Shown: positions 24,001-32,110 of the stretch, one piece after another
Numbering within the stretch: the first letter of the stretch is position 1
Layout: every line of letters begins with the position of its first letter
DNA from: Anthonomus grandis grandis
Lineage: Eukaryota > Arthropoda > Insecta > Coleoptera > Curculionidae
Reading direction: 5' to 3'
DNA: 64,000 nt
Assembly: GCF_022605725.1 (NCBI RefSeq)
Contig: NC_065548.1
Span: 13,859,644-13,923,643 of the forward strand
Notes under the pieces: model-generated
The model's input: only the letters and a program-made list of their open reading frames with translations
Told to the model about the DNA's origin: nothing
Database searches by the model: none
Position numbers and translations under genes: made by a program

Positions 24001-26650
24001 GCGTTTTTTTTTTTAATATTTGTTATAACGTAGAAAATTTGTTAAAAAATCGAAATTTTTTTAACTTTTACTCAGTACTGTATTGTAGATCGTCTTAATT
24101 ATATATCATAGTTTAATCTATTTTAGGAGATTAAGTTGGACAAATGTAAAAAAAAAATTTTTTTTTAAACTCTAGACCTCGAACTTCTTACAGTTCTTTG
24201 TACTTATTATAATTTCACAATTATTATTATGATTAACAAAGACGATCTACGATATACACGGTGTCTACTATAAAAACCGCCAAACTTTAAGAGGTGATTA
24301 TACAAGTCATTTGCAACAAAAAAGTCGTATAGTATTTTTTCGAAAAGTTGTTTCTTCTGGTATTTAACATTTTTTGATTTTATCAAATTTCTTTGTTTTT
24401 TTTTTCATAAAAACAAGAATATCTCCGTTATTCTTACCACCACATAAAATTTAGATATACCATCTGAAAGAGAATTAAATTTGCTATAAGATGTGTATAT
24501 TTAAGTTTTTTAGTAGTTTTTTATACCGGGTGTTATCAGAAGTTAAATGTAACATTTGGGAAATGTGCAAAATTTTTAATCTTCTTCGTTGTCGTTTTTC
24601 TAAAATTTGGTAAATAGAGACATGTTTTTTTTTCAGCATAAACTACTGCATTTAATATGCTTTCCAATGATATACTTACTTTTGTGATAGCTATTTGTTT
24701 TCACAGCAATATCATGGGCAAAAGAAAGAAAACCACAAAAATTGAAAATTTTCAAATTTTATATTTCCTAACACAACAACTCGACAAATTTCCGTTAGAA
24801 AAGCCGTAAACAAATAACATATCCCGATATTCATTCTTTAAGAAAAAAGGCAGGTTTTCCTTCTTTTGTAAATAGCAATGAATCCGCAAAAGAAGGAAAT
24901 TCACAAACCATGTATTACTTGATTTTAAAACAAAAGCATAGATATTTACAATTTGACAAGAACTGTCATTAAGTTTTCACTTCGACTTAAAGTAATTAAT
25001 TAAGTAATTTGATTTAAACGTGCTTAAAAAAGTAATGCCTAGTTTCACAAACATTGAATATCGGGACATCTTATTTATTTACGGTGTCGGAAATGGAAAC
25101 TCGCGGGAGGCAGCAAGTATATGCGCTTTGTTTTCCTAATAGACGGCAACCCCATAGAAGTACATTTGCAGAAGTGTTCAGACGCTGTGGGGAAACTGGT
25201 TCCTTTCGAGGTTTTCGGATTAGAGAACGCTGGAGACAAGAACCAAGAACCTGCGATTATGAGAGCTGTTACAGAAGATAGATCTAGAAGTACTCGCCGC
25301 ATTGGTGTTGCATTAAGGATTCACCATTCCACTGTACATAGAGTTCTTAAAAAAAATAATTTGCATCCGTTTCATTTGAAAAAAGTCCAGGATTTATTGC
25401 CAGTGAATGGTGAGGTGAGGCTTCAATTTTGTAGGTGGTACTTGAATACCCTTTTCGTGCCTGTAATACTTCCTGATCGGCTCAATTCCAATGAGTTTAA
25501 ATTTATTAAATAATGACCTTGATTGAGTCGCAATGAAATGCGACAAAAACGCGTTGAACTTGAACGGGTTGTTGATAGTGTCAGAAGAAGATGCATCAAA
25601 TGTATTGAACAAGAGGGAAGACATTTTGGACATTTGTTATAATTTTAGGTTTGTTTAATGAAATTTTGATTCTTTAATTTTGGTCAATTAAGAAATATAA
25701 AATTTGAAAATTTTTAATTTTTGTGGTTTTCTTTCTTTTGCCCATGATATTGCTGTGAAAACAAATAGCTATCACAAAAGTAAGTATATCATTGGAAAGC
25801 ATATTAAATGCAGTAGTTTTTGCTGAAAAAAAACGTCCCTATTTACTAAATTTTAGAAAAACGACAACGAAGAAAATACCACTAATTTTGCACATTTCCC
25901 AAATGTTACATTTAACTTCTGATAATACCCGGTATAAAAAATTACTCAAAAACTTAAATATATCCATCTTACAGTAAATTTAATTCTCTTTCAGATGGTA
26001 TATCTAAATTTTATGTGGTGGTAAGAATAACGGAGATATTCTTGTTTATATGAAAAAAAACAAAGAAATTTGATAAAATCAAAAAATGTTGAATACCAGA
26101 AGAACTAACAACTTTTCGAAAAAATGTTATACGACTTTTTTGTTGCAAATGACTTGTTTAATCACCTCTTAAAGTTTGGCGGTTTTTATAGTAGACACCT
26201 TGTATAGTCCTGAGGATGATCTCACAGAGATTGAAACGTCGACCAAAATATGTAAATCGGTCGTCTAAGTAGTTTTTTTAAACCATCACAAACAATTAAG
26301 CAAGCCTACAAACTGAGACCATGCTAAATAATTCTCATCTAGAAACTATCCTTAAAGTCTGAAAAGATAAAAACAGAAATATTTTAAACATTAAATATTG
26401 CTGCTTATTTCTTCGTGAAAATTAGTTTTAAATTGTAAAAAAAAAATAACTCACTAAACTTCTATGATTCACAAGTAAAGCAGTCCATTTAAGACTTAAA
26501 TAAATATCGTTAAAATTTACTTAAATACACTTTTAAACTTCCAGCTCTTCGCCAAGCAAATGTTCCATCTGGAATTTGACCTCTAACTTAAAAGAGGACT
26601 GCTGCCTCAACCTTCCCACTCACCCCGGCAGGCGCTCCGTAACTTTATAA
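12..26650 (+). CDS. Uncharacterised 11-exon gene, about 784 aa
   Basis: I do not recognise this protein. Exons: 12-89 (tentative), 2777-2925, 3106-3251, 3354-3751, 3810-4209, 8524-8609, 8771-9037, 19265-19441, 19508-19837, 21936-22153, 26545-26650 (TAA 26648-26650). Every junction from 2777 onward has an AG acceptor and a GT donor, and phases agree (2/1, 1/2, 0, 1/2, 0, 0, 0, 0, 2/1). The summed length is 2355 nt, divisible by three. Visible traits are a seven-residue Glu run near residues 304-310, an acidic and Ser/Asn-rich middle, a Trp-rich stretch (NWTIWPW) near residue 678, and a Cys-containing C-terminus ending RRSVTL. No signal peptide, membrane segment or enzyme motif is evident. Every intron longer than 1 kb holds transposons or repeats while the exons stay open, which suggests selection on the protein. 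A regulatory or scaffold role is only a guess. Confidence 0.72.
180..445. repeat. Alternating short inverted repeats in intron 1
   Basis: Six copies of an ~11 bp word (CAACTGCCTGG or its complement CCAGGCAGTTG) alternate in orientation near 183, 221, 250, 277, 306, 398 and 428, with some mismatches. The stretch could fold into hairpins. The rest of this intron up to 2250 shows nothing else I can support. Confidence 0.5.
2255..2640 (+). mobile_element. LINE reverse-transcriptase tail fragment
   Basis: Conceptual translation with several frameshifts shows LGLIID, then a region matching the distal RT/thumb part of a Jockey/CR1-like LINE. The same region is seen better preserved at 15600-16000 (FxxLID, LIDS-IRYG and Q+KxIR-like motifs). 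It is a dead 5'-truncated copy lying in the intron just upstream of the exon at 2777. Confidence 0.55.
2777..4209 (+). CDS. Exons 2-5 of the uncharacterised gene
   Basis: Four clustered exons: 2777-2925, 3106-3251, 3354-3751, 3810-4209. Introns are 58-180 nt with pyrimidine-rich acceptors (tgttcatacag, tcttttaag, aaatatgcag, tattttttaag) and donors GTAAG, GTAAAT, GTGAGT and GTAAGT. They encode roughly residues 27-390. The last exon contains the Glu run and a motif-poor segment with SLLSPSQIQKD and GLLSPGTEFEKR, a possible internal repeat of the word LLSP. Unspliced open frames run only short distances past each donor, which supports the exon calls. Confidence 0.8.
4894..4915 (+). repeat. (TTTC)n microsatellite
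   Basis: Five uninterrupted TTTC units follow an A/T-rich stretch in the intron 4210-8523. The flanks from 4216 to 5600 have no recognisable gene. The segment 4750-4960 looks like a retroelement 3' end, but I cannot prove it. Confidence 0.7.
6332..6774 (+). mobile_element. Solo LTR, 443 bp, with ATCAG target duplication
   Basis: Starts TGTTGTAATTC and ends CCTCCCCACA (TG...CA) and is flanked on both sides by ATCAG (6327-6331 and 6775-6779), a 5 bp duplication typical of LTR retrotransposons. It is far more GC-rich than its surroundings and contains a TATA box with an initiator about 30 bp downstream. No internal retroviral-type coding sequence remains, so it is the product of LTR-LTR recombination. 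Family (Ty3, BEL or Copia) cannot be told from the LTR alone. Confidence 0.8.
6441..6480 (+). promoter_or_regulatory. Core promoter of the solo LTR
   Basis: TATAAATA at 6441-6448 is followed, after a GC-rich spacer, by GCAGTC at about 6475, the usual spacing for TATA plus arthropod initiator. Transcription would run on the + strand, the sense direction of the host gene, so it could make a chimeric transcript. Confidence 0.5.
7385..8165 (-). mobile_element. Degenerate Tc1-like transposase remnant
   Basis: On the - strand, broken frames carry Tc1-family sequence. An N-terminal HTH-like stretch (7890-8130) is followed by a segment with GSVLPNPFRNTKEVL, and by a C-terminal LQNNPDNIEQLIQ region near 7470-7520. 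Several stops and frameshifts are present and the DDE motif is not intact. It lies in the 4.3 kb intron before the exon at 8524. Confidence 0.5.
8524..9037 (+). CDS. Exons 6-7 of the uncharacterised gene
   Basis: Exon 8524-8609 follows a T-run acceptor (ttttttttcag), completes a split Asp codon with the exon ending at 4209, and ends at CCG|GTGAGT. Exon 8771-9037 (tttttag acceptor, donor AAG|GTAAGG) is phase 0 at both ends and encodes 89 residues with a Pro/Glu-rich stretch (EPIKPVEDPIVHEEDVGL). Confidence 0.78.
9360..12040 (-). pseudogene. piggyBac transposase, inactivated, split by a 953 bp insertion
   Basis: Read on the - strand: a short 5' exon (about 12035-11951, donor GTAAGT), an 86 nt intron, and a second exon from 11864 beginning EQVDAVYIPPEV, with a frameshift near 11690 and a stop at 11427-11429. 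The DDE core then resumes at 10417. The three catalytic Asp are visible: SIDEQMVPYFG, NVFFDNFFSS and MGGVDLHDN. The C-terminal Cys-rich zinc domain (CRVC...CERC) is at 9383-9480. In-frame stops occur at 9818-9820 and 9659-9661, the second at a position normally Trp. Candidate termini are near-palindromic motifs around 9365-9395 (followed by TTAA at 9391) and 12520-12555. Lying in intron 9038-19264, it cannot be active itself. Confidence 0.8.
10418..11370. mobile_element. 953 bp DNA transposon with 29 bp TIRs and 8 bp TSD, unclassified
   Basis: Perfect 29 bp terminal inverted repeats (10418-10446 and 11342-11370, outer bases CGAAGCCACC) are flanked by the 8 bp duplication AGTTTTGT (10410-10417 and 11371-11378). 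Removing the insert plus one copy restores the piggyBac reading through the YTKLRPFF region, proving the boundaries. A second inverted word, ACGTCACGTCGAACGTCT, occurs inside each end. Interior: A/T-rich DNA plus a - strand open stretch about 11240-10940 (ISDRYEENYLKCSSQ, GIIFDNSDNNPEI) broken by stops, possibly a transposase C-terminus. An 8 bp TSD fits hAT, P or Merlin groups, but the terminal bases match none I can name. Confidence 0.8.
12041..14540. other. A/T-rich intronic DNA without supported genes
   Basis: No open frame here resembles a known protein. The segment 12640-12665 contains AGTACGACGTTTCGTCC, a decayed GAAAC-type box of the kind seen in hammerhead-like repeats elsewhere in the window. 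The rest looks like old interspersed repeat. Confidence 0.4.
14740..15090 (-). mobile_element. LINE ORF2 C-terminal fragment
   Basis: The - strand translation, using two frames, gives SLEDRRINIGLIFLYN followed by a terminal region with RTNVYKNSRIY and ILDLQDKN. This is the usual C-terminus of Jockey-like ORF2 proteins downstream of RT. It could be the 3' end of the LINE seen at 16440-19240, separated from it by the opposite-strand LINE at 15270-16202. Confidence 0.5.
15270..16202 (+). mobile_element. LINE RT fragment, + strand
   Basis: 15263-15481 encodes VPQGSVLGPILFLLYVNDL and the RT box QFADDTT. After a stop or frameshift at 15481, the frame 15483-16202 encodes the thumb and downstream region (FALIDSHIRYGLPFWG, IQKKALRYLCG). 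It is 5'-truncated and lacks an endonuclease. It belongs to the same family as 2255-2640. Confidence 0.75.
17013..18619 (-). mobile_element. Tc1-family transposon, 1607 bp, complete ends
   Basis: Terminal inverted repeats begin CAGTGG and share a GCCAAC-(T/A)AATTAGAAAC word at 17013-17040 and 18590-18619. The element is flanked by TA on both sides (17011-17012, 18620-18621). A second internal copy of the ACAACTAATTAGAAAC word at about 17210 suggests the IR/DR type of end. It sits inside the LINE at 16440-19240 and carries one transposase gene. Confidence 0.88.
17280..18297 (-). pseudogene. Tc1 transposase (DD34E), one frameshift
   Basis: Starts MGRKKNCDPSMRK at 18297. Bipartite HTH DNA-binding domain covers residues 1-110. 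The catalytic triad is visible as LWSDETK, QQDNDPKHT and [11 protein letters not shown]. The frame is broken only near 17450, in a run of A (T on the + strand), where one base too many shifts the C-terminal ~55 codons; the other frame continues to a TGA at 17280-17282 with the expected tail (MPRRCRAVIENKG). Length is about 340 residues, normal for Tc1. The single lesion indicates recent activity, or a sequencing error in the homopolymer. Confidence 0.85.
19265..19837 (+). CDS. Exons 8-9 of the uncharacterised gene
   Basis: Exons 19265-19441 (acceptor ttttag, donor AAA|GTGAGT) and 19508-19837 (acceptor atccag, donor TGG|GTAAGT) are all phase 0. They encode about residues 509-677. The 66 nt intron is also open in frame, so intron retention would not stop translation. 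The segment is very acidic (EEEY, LSEEVEKS, FLTEDEVDRPD, WEDEPRIEEIW). Confidence 0.8.
19900..21320. repeat. Diverged ~200-230 bp intronic tandem repeat
   Basis: A unit marked by TTTAAATGTCTGG, a downstream CCTGGAAGAT and a TTAAACTGGAA word recurs at about 19934, 20130, 20366, 20557, 20829 and 21281, with further weaker copies. Another partial copy lies at 22810-23040 in the next intron. Copies differ by many substitutions and indels, so the array is old. Confidence 0.6.
21936..22153 (+). CDS. Exon 10 of the uncharacterised gene
   Basis: Acceptor ctattgtaaag at 21935, donor AG|GTAATC at 22154, entry phase 0 and exit phase 2. It encodes NWTIWPWSKHKAIPTTFTEV and then a basic/acidic mixed helix ending KIKRDGDLEIKRRHR. 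Confidence 0.78.
23293..23349 (-). ncRNA. Hammerhead-ribozyme-like core, left arm
   Basis: On the - strand: box CTGAGGA (23349-23343), a stem II GATCT-CAG-AGATC, box GAAAC (23328-23324), then a loop and a GTC triplet (23295-23293). The order CUGANGA, stem II, GAAAC, stem III, GUC is that of a type I hammerhead. Stem III is weak and stem I is not obvious, so self-cleavage is uncertain. Confidence 0.4.
23359..24080. mobile_element. 722 bp Tc1/mariner-type MITE
   Basis: Ends are CAGTACCGAGTAAAAGT (left) and the complement of CAGTACTGAGTAAAAGT (right), flanked by TA (23357-23358 and 24081-24082). A subterminal TTTCTCTATTTTTGCTCACTG word near 23885 partly repeats the end. No transposase is present. 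It is inserted in the left part of the palindromic element. Confidence 0.75.
24257..26202 (+). mobile_element. Mariner-superfamily element, 1946 bp, with ~500 bp inverted repeats
   Basis: Outer ends CACGGTGTCTACTATAAAAA and its near-complement are flanked by TA (24255-24256, 26203-26204). The arms 24257-24760 and 25695-26202 are near-identical inverted copies. The centre carries only the two ends of a transposase, so it is an internally deleted, non-autonomous copy. Such long terminal repeats are unusual for the superfamily. Confidence 0.8.
25035..25642 (+). pseudogene. Internally deleted mariner-like transposase
   Basis: N-terminus MPSFTNIEYRDILFIYG at 25035 continues, after a frameshift near 25110, with FPNRRQPHRSTFAEVFRR and GSFRG. 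A second frame carries RSTRRIGVALRIHHSTVHRV, the HTH, and LHPFHLKKVQDLLP (25250-25440). The DDE catalytic core is missing. The normal C-terminus (VRRRCIKCIEQEGRHF, TAA at 25640-25642) follows directly. Confidence 0.78.
26210..26265 (+). ncRNA. Hammerhead-ribozyme-like core, right arm
   Basis: Box CTGAGGA (26210-26216); stem II GATCTC/GAGATT with an ACA triloop (26218-26232, six pairs, one G-U); box GAAAC (26233-26237); stem III CGACC/GGTCG (26240-26244 with 26259-26263); and cleavage triplet GTC (26263-26265). Type I topology, as reported for hammerheads in Penelope-like retroelements. Stem I is not clear, because the flank is interrupted by the mariner insert. Confidence 0.5.
26545..26650 (+). 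CDS. Terminal exon of the uncharacterised gene
   Basis: Acceptor aacttccag at 26544; the first base completes the split Ser codon left by the donor at 22153. The 35-codon frame encodes SSPSKCSIWNLTSNLKEDC and ends RRSVTL with TAA at 26648-26650. It is too short for a generic ORF screen but is supported by exact phase and by the GC-rich, codon-like composition. Confidence 0.7.
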
Positions 26651-29600
26651 ACTAACCGATTATGAAAAATAGGTAAATCTTAACACCACATAATATAGAT
26701 AGAAAACTTTTGTTTGTAATGTAACGAGAACTATGGCAAAACCAATAGGAACTTGACAAAAGACGAACAATACGTCGTTAAAAAAATTACCTTTACAGAT
26801 AAGGATTGTAAATTTTTTCCTATTGGTTTTGCACTTCCTATATAATATATTACTGTCGTGTAATCCTGTTTTAGGCTTTAGGGCGTTTATTACATTTAAA
26901 TGCCTTATTGTTTTTTTTAAATAGTAAATTTTTTAAATGATATTGTAACAAATTAGGCACACGGACAGTAGTATTTAGGTGCTTCACTGGACCGACAGAT
27001 TCGTTTGGCTCTCCACGTCTTAAACGGTCGGAGAGACGAACTGACAACTGCCACATTAGTTTTAGTGCAGTTAAAAATGTCCTCTCTTTTTTTTTTGGGG
27101 AGGGAGAACAGTCACGCAAGATAAAAATAAAAGAAGATCTGTCTTGGTCCACACTATACACACACATTATTTGCTTTTTTGCATATTTTTATGGAGGATG
27201 AGTTTTTTGGTTTTTTTTTAACGAAATTTTAGAAATAAATTATTTTGGTCCATTTTGCAGTAATTCGTTTTAAACAGTACTTTTTTGAATATAAAAAATT
27301 AAACATTTATGACGGAGTATACTTTTTCCTTCACTGAATCGAAATCTGATCGCTAAATATCTCTATAATGTCAGGATTTTAATTATTCTTAACTTAGACG
27401 GAGAAAAAACGCAATTGTAGTACTATTTTAGGATAATGTTTTTAAGGCAAGTTATTTTTTCAGAAAAAGATCACTTAGGGTTGTAAAGTACAAGTTTTCC
27501 TGTCTGAAATGACGTTGAGTCTACTCAAATATCTTTTTTAATCGCTGAGATGATTTTTTAATTCGCATATGCCTGATACAAAATATGACTTGTTTGTTAA
27601 AAAGTGACTCAAGATATTCCAGATGTATAAGAAAATTTGTAAACTTATAACTGCAAAATGTCGGCGAATGAACTATTAGAATTTAGCCATAAAAGTAATC
27701 AGGTCATGGTTTCATATCCCATCCAATTATTTTGTGTATTTATTCATAAATTTACTAAAAATTAATTTGTTTATTCTGATAAAAAAGGATTCAGTTGTGC
27801 TTCACAAATGTAGGTATAAAAACTATCTAAAAAATGTTAATCAGCTTAAAATTGTCATTTTCCTTGGTGCTAATTAACTTTTGCTAAAAATTAATTGCCT
27901 TTGAAGTTAGTCCTTATAAGGCGTTTCCATGGTAATTTCCTTTTAAAAACTTTTTTCCTCTTTAATATATATTCTTTAATAAAACCCTTTTCATTTAAAA
28001 TGGAAAAATATTTACACCTGACTACACTTTTCAGAAGGTTATCGATTCGATGAATCCAAATATGGTAACAAAGTGTCGTGCCAAATAAGATGAACGAGCA
28101 TTGGTATAAGAAAAGAATAGTATTTATTAAAATAATAATGGCGAAAAGGGACTTTTAGGCCTACTTGCCGAGCTCTAGCTCTGTGACCCTTACTATTACT
28201 GCTATTAAAATATTTAGCAGTTCAATATTGAGATTCTTTTTGAGAAGTATCAAAGGACATGAGATGATACATTTCTTGTAAAGCTAATATTTTATTTTAT
28301 TTTATTTTGAGAAGAATTTGTAGTTATTACCTGCTTTCATCTTTAAAATCCTTTCAGGTACATAAAACAGAAAGTTTCTGTAAAACAATTTAGGCGTAAA
28401 AGTAAAATCATGATCATGGTTTCATATCCCAACCAATTATTTTATACATTTATTCATACATTTACTACAAATTTATTTTGCTTGTCATATTTTTGAAAAT
28501 GACGACCTGTTTCTTCTAAGTCTAAGAAGGGTAAAAATTTTATTATTTTTTTTTGATACTAATTAATTTTTTGTTAAAACGGTAATGTCATAAATATTGA
28601 CTCTTAATATAGAGCGTTTCCGCGGTAATTTCTTCTTTTAATAACTTCTCAAATCTCAATATTTGGTTTATGAAAAACTACCTTTTCCTTGGCGTTAATT
28701 CATTATTTACTAAAAACCCACGGGCAGGCATCGAAAATGACTTTTAAGATCAAATTTCTCCAGTAGTCGTTTTCTTTTTAGTAGTTATTTAGTATCAATT
28801 TTTTGGTAACTGTTTTTAAGAAAAAAACTACTAATTTCCTTAAAAATTTTCACTGAAAAATTAAAGGCAGTGAAAGTTATTGTCCATTAGTCTTTTTTTT
28901 ATTATAACTTTTCTATTTCAGTAGAGTTGTGGAACCGTAAACCTTCTCAACTAACTTTCTTTTTGCTTTTGAGGCTTTGTCTCATTTTTTTAATTTGCGA
29001 TTGCTAACAATCTTTATAAATATAACTAGTTCTACACTCATGATTTTTTTATGGCAGTAAACTGTTCTTTATCTTTCTACAAGAAACAAGTTTATCTAAG
29101 GATTACGTTGTCTATCAATATCTTCAACAACAAATCTCATGAAAATTCATCAGTTTTGCAAAAAAACAAATAATAATGAATGTAACCATTAGTTTTGCCA
29201 AGTGCAACTCAACCCACGAATTTTTATGTGGTGGTAAAGTGTGTAAAATCTATGGCGTTAAAAAAAAATAAAAACTCATCCCCCTTATAATTATGCAAAT
29301 CCCGCGCTTATTAAAAATTATTTTGTTATATATATTGTAAATGTAAATGTTGCCGAGGGGTCTCTCTCTGCGGTAATTTTGTTGTAAAAATGTTAATTTC
29401 TAAAGTTAGGATTTTATTATTATTTAATATTGGGGCCGTATAGAGAGTTTGTTGGTTTTGTTTCCTATTTGAATACGGTCGTCCGGAAATTCATTCTATG
29501 AGCTAAATAGTGCTAACCAAAAAACAAAAAAATTAAATAAATTAAAAAAAAAAACAACAAAAAAAATTGAAAATGAAATCAAAGGTGCGCGCGAAAGTTT

Positions 29601-30660
29601 GATAAACGCCGCAATCATTATGTACCAGCGTACGCGCCGTGTATAATGTACATAAGTAGTATGTAGACAGTTCCTTGAGGTTTCTTAAAATTTGATTTCA
29701 AATTCATTCTTATTATTTTTGTTAAAAATTATTTAAAAAAAAATCGTGTGGAAACACGTAACAAAAAAAAAACAATGTTTAAAAGAAACCTCGTGGGAAC
29801 GATTTTTATTTTGTGCCCATTTTGTTTTGTTTCGCCTATTAAAATTTTTGTTTTCATTATTCAAGCTCATTATTCAAATATTTTTAAAATTTTCTGGTTA
29901 ATACACTCAATCTAGGCTTTTAGGTTACAAGCTGAATTTCTGGATTTCTGTCTCACTTTGACGAGCAATGAATTTTTCCCATTTATTTGGAAAATTGATT
30001 ACTATTTCTTCTAGGAATATAAAGTTTTATTCAAATGACAGTTTGAATAAGAAGAAATGTTGTTGTTTTTTAGAGAAAATTAATTAAACTAATTATTTTA
30101 ACATTGTTAATCAGCAAATTAGAAAAAAATTAATTGACATAAATTTCATAACTTCAAGGCATTTGAATTAATTTTTCATTTTAATCTAGAACTTTAAAGT
30201 GTATATTCAGTTTTTCTAGAGGCTGAAAAATATGAAAATGAAACTGAATAAAGAAAAGCGTAATTTATTCGATTTTTTTTAGTAAATATCAATTTTCGTC
30301 AAGTTTAAAGTATTTTATGTTTTTTATTATTTTTTTACCCTATTCTGATGATTTTTTTAGCAGACTGTATATATAATTAGATGAATCTTAATTGGTACAC
30401 TCAGTTTTTTAATAAAATTTTCTATTTGACTTCTGCGGGGTTAATTAAAGGATGGTTTCTTTACCCTAACTTTGAAACACCCTGTGGAATAATTTCGTTG
30501 TGATGTTAAAATGTTAAAAATTGAAATGTGAAAAAATGATTAAAAATGTTAAAAAGCAACGATCGGAAATTGGTTTTAATTAACAATGATAATAAAAACA
30601 GACATCAAAAAACATCCAAACTGTAACCTAAGTATGCAAATAACAAAAAAAAACTCTTAA
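26651..30660 (+). other. Downstream region: probable 3' UTR, then intergenic
   Basis: No further coding exon is visible. Several AATAAA words occur (for example near 27233). A GC-richer patch with many CpG (29340-29660) and TGTACATA, matching the Pumilio consensus, at about 29647 would suit a long 3' UTR, but where transcription ends cannot be seen. Confidence 0.35.
27690..28660. repeat. Imperfect direct duplication, ~270 bp, ~710 bp apart
   Basis: 27697-27960 and 28412-28660 share ATGGTTTCATATCCCA-CCAATTATTTT, a following ACTAATTAATTTTTG-like word, and GGCGTTTCC(A/G)(T/C)GGTAATTTC. Numerous differences show that the duplication is old. Confidence 0.55.
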
Positions 30661-30664
30661 AAAA

Positions 30665-30930
30665 TATCATAATACTTTGTATTGCCTCCCTTGGCTGCTA
30701 TAACTGCTTATACACATCTGTTATGCTGTCATGGGGTTGCAACTAGCATCTTGAGGGATGTTTTGCCATTCCTCTTCAAGAGCCAAGCGCAATTCAGTTT
30801 TTTTAAAGCCGGTGCTACTTCGCGACCTCTAATCCTCTTACCGAACATGCCCCAAACTTGTTCTATAAGAGTAAGATCTGGCGAACACGCTGGCCAGTCC
30901 GTTTTGTTGATATCAACTTCTTGTAGGTAT
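30665..30930 (-). mobile_element. Tc1 transposase C-terminal fragment
   Basis: The - strand translation shows DWPACSPDLTLIEQVWGMFG, which includes the final Glu region of the DD34E triad, then the EEEWQNIPQD tail and AAKGGNTKY-like ending with internal stops. Only about 85 codons remain. Confidence 0.6.
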
Positions 30931-31389
30931 TGCGTGACACAGCATATATCGAGAAAAGGGTACTACGTAATTCGCTAATATCTCCTCAATATATCGATGT
31001 GCAGTCAATAAACACCAATTCAATATGAGGTTCTCAAAACTAAGTATATGAATTAAAAATCATATAATAATATACAGTATGCTGAAAAAATCATCAACAT
31101 AGGGCTAAACGTTTAAAAAAAAATTTAAATTTGTAGAAAATTTGCTCTGTTGCATTTTTTTTCATCTGAGTACATATCTCATATAGGTGTCTCTTAAATA
31201 TTTGGTTTTATTATGCAATAACTAAAAATACTTAAAATATTTTTACAAATATAAAGATATTGCCAAACGAAAGACTAAGCATTATTTTTATTTATTGAAA
31301 AGAGTATTGGATAAATGATGCATCTTTCATGTTTTCACATTCTCTTAATCTCGAACTGTGGTTTTCGATCACTCTCCAAGGCATTGCTC

Positions 31390-32110
31390 GAGGAATAGCG
31401 TTGATTTCATCTGTTATTTCTTGCTTCAGTTCTTACAAATTTCGTGACGATGGAGTATATAATTTACTCTTCCCCCTCTTTTCTTATGAGGTATCCCCCA
31501 TAAGAAAAAATCTGCTGGTATTAAATCGGGACATCTCGGTGGCCAGTTAATGTCTCCTCTGACTGATGACCCTCCTTGGGAACAACTGATAAAGAGCATC
31601 CAAGAAATTATTCGTGACATGAGAAATCTCTCATTTTTGCTGGAAAAACGTGTTTCTATTGTAGCCACCAGGGTTCGCAGAAGCTAAAAAGGTCCTAATC
31701 TAGTGGCAATAGGGTCTGATGTTACAGTTTGAGTTTGGCCACGATTGTCTTTAAAAAAATACGGACCATCGCAGCCCAGACGATAACTTTAGGCGAGTAT
31801 AATTGCGCCTCATTAAGATTTTGTGGATTCTCCTCTAACCAATATCGGCAGTTCTGTTCATTAACATTAGCCGTTAATGTGAAAATTCGATTCATCAGAA
31901 AACCATATGATGTTGCAATTGTTCAAACTCTCTCTCATTTTTCTACAGAACGCTAATCGATTAGCGGGATATTGAACTTTTAATTGTTGTGTAACAATAA
32001 TCCTGTGTGGGCGAAAATGCAAATCGTTGCGAATAATGCGATGAACAGTTGACTTATGCAAAGTTAGAGACGCCCGACGCGCCTTCACCTTGGGCGTCAA
32101 GACGGTTTAT
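31390..32110 (-). mobile_element. Mariner-superfamily transposase remnant
   Basis: On the - strand, 32100-31867 encodes an HTH part (LHKSTVHRIIRNDLHFRPH) and the first catalytic box WFSDESNFHING. 31668-31426 encodes INWPPRCPDLIPADFFLWG, the last catalytic region. The middle is present but broken by stops. It is a different family from the fragment at 30665. Confidence 0.65.

Larger units (their letters stand above)
23238..26328. mobile_element. Short palindromic element carrying two hammerhead-like cores, with two nested insertions
   Basis: Inverted arms of about 110 bp (23238-23352 and 26208-26328) share GCTTGCTTAAT, GACGATCGACGATTTA-like and CATCCTCAGGA words. Without the two TA-flanked inserts (23359-24080 and 24257-26202) the element is about 0.4 kb. 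Its centre (24083-24254) has a smaller inverted pair, GTAGATCGTCTT and AAGACGATCTAC. No protein is encoded, so it would depend on another element for movement. Confidence 0.6.

Noticed and set aside
25792..25977. 61-codon frame
   Set aside because: Lies in the non-coding right inverted arm of the mariner derivative.
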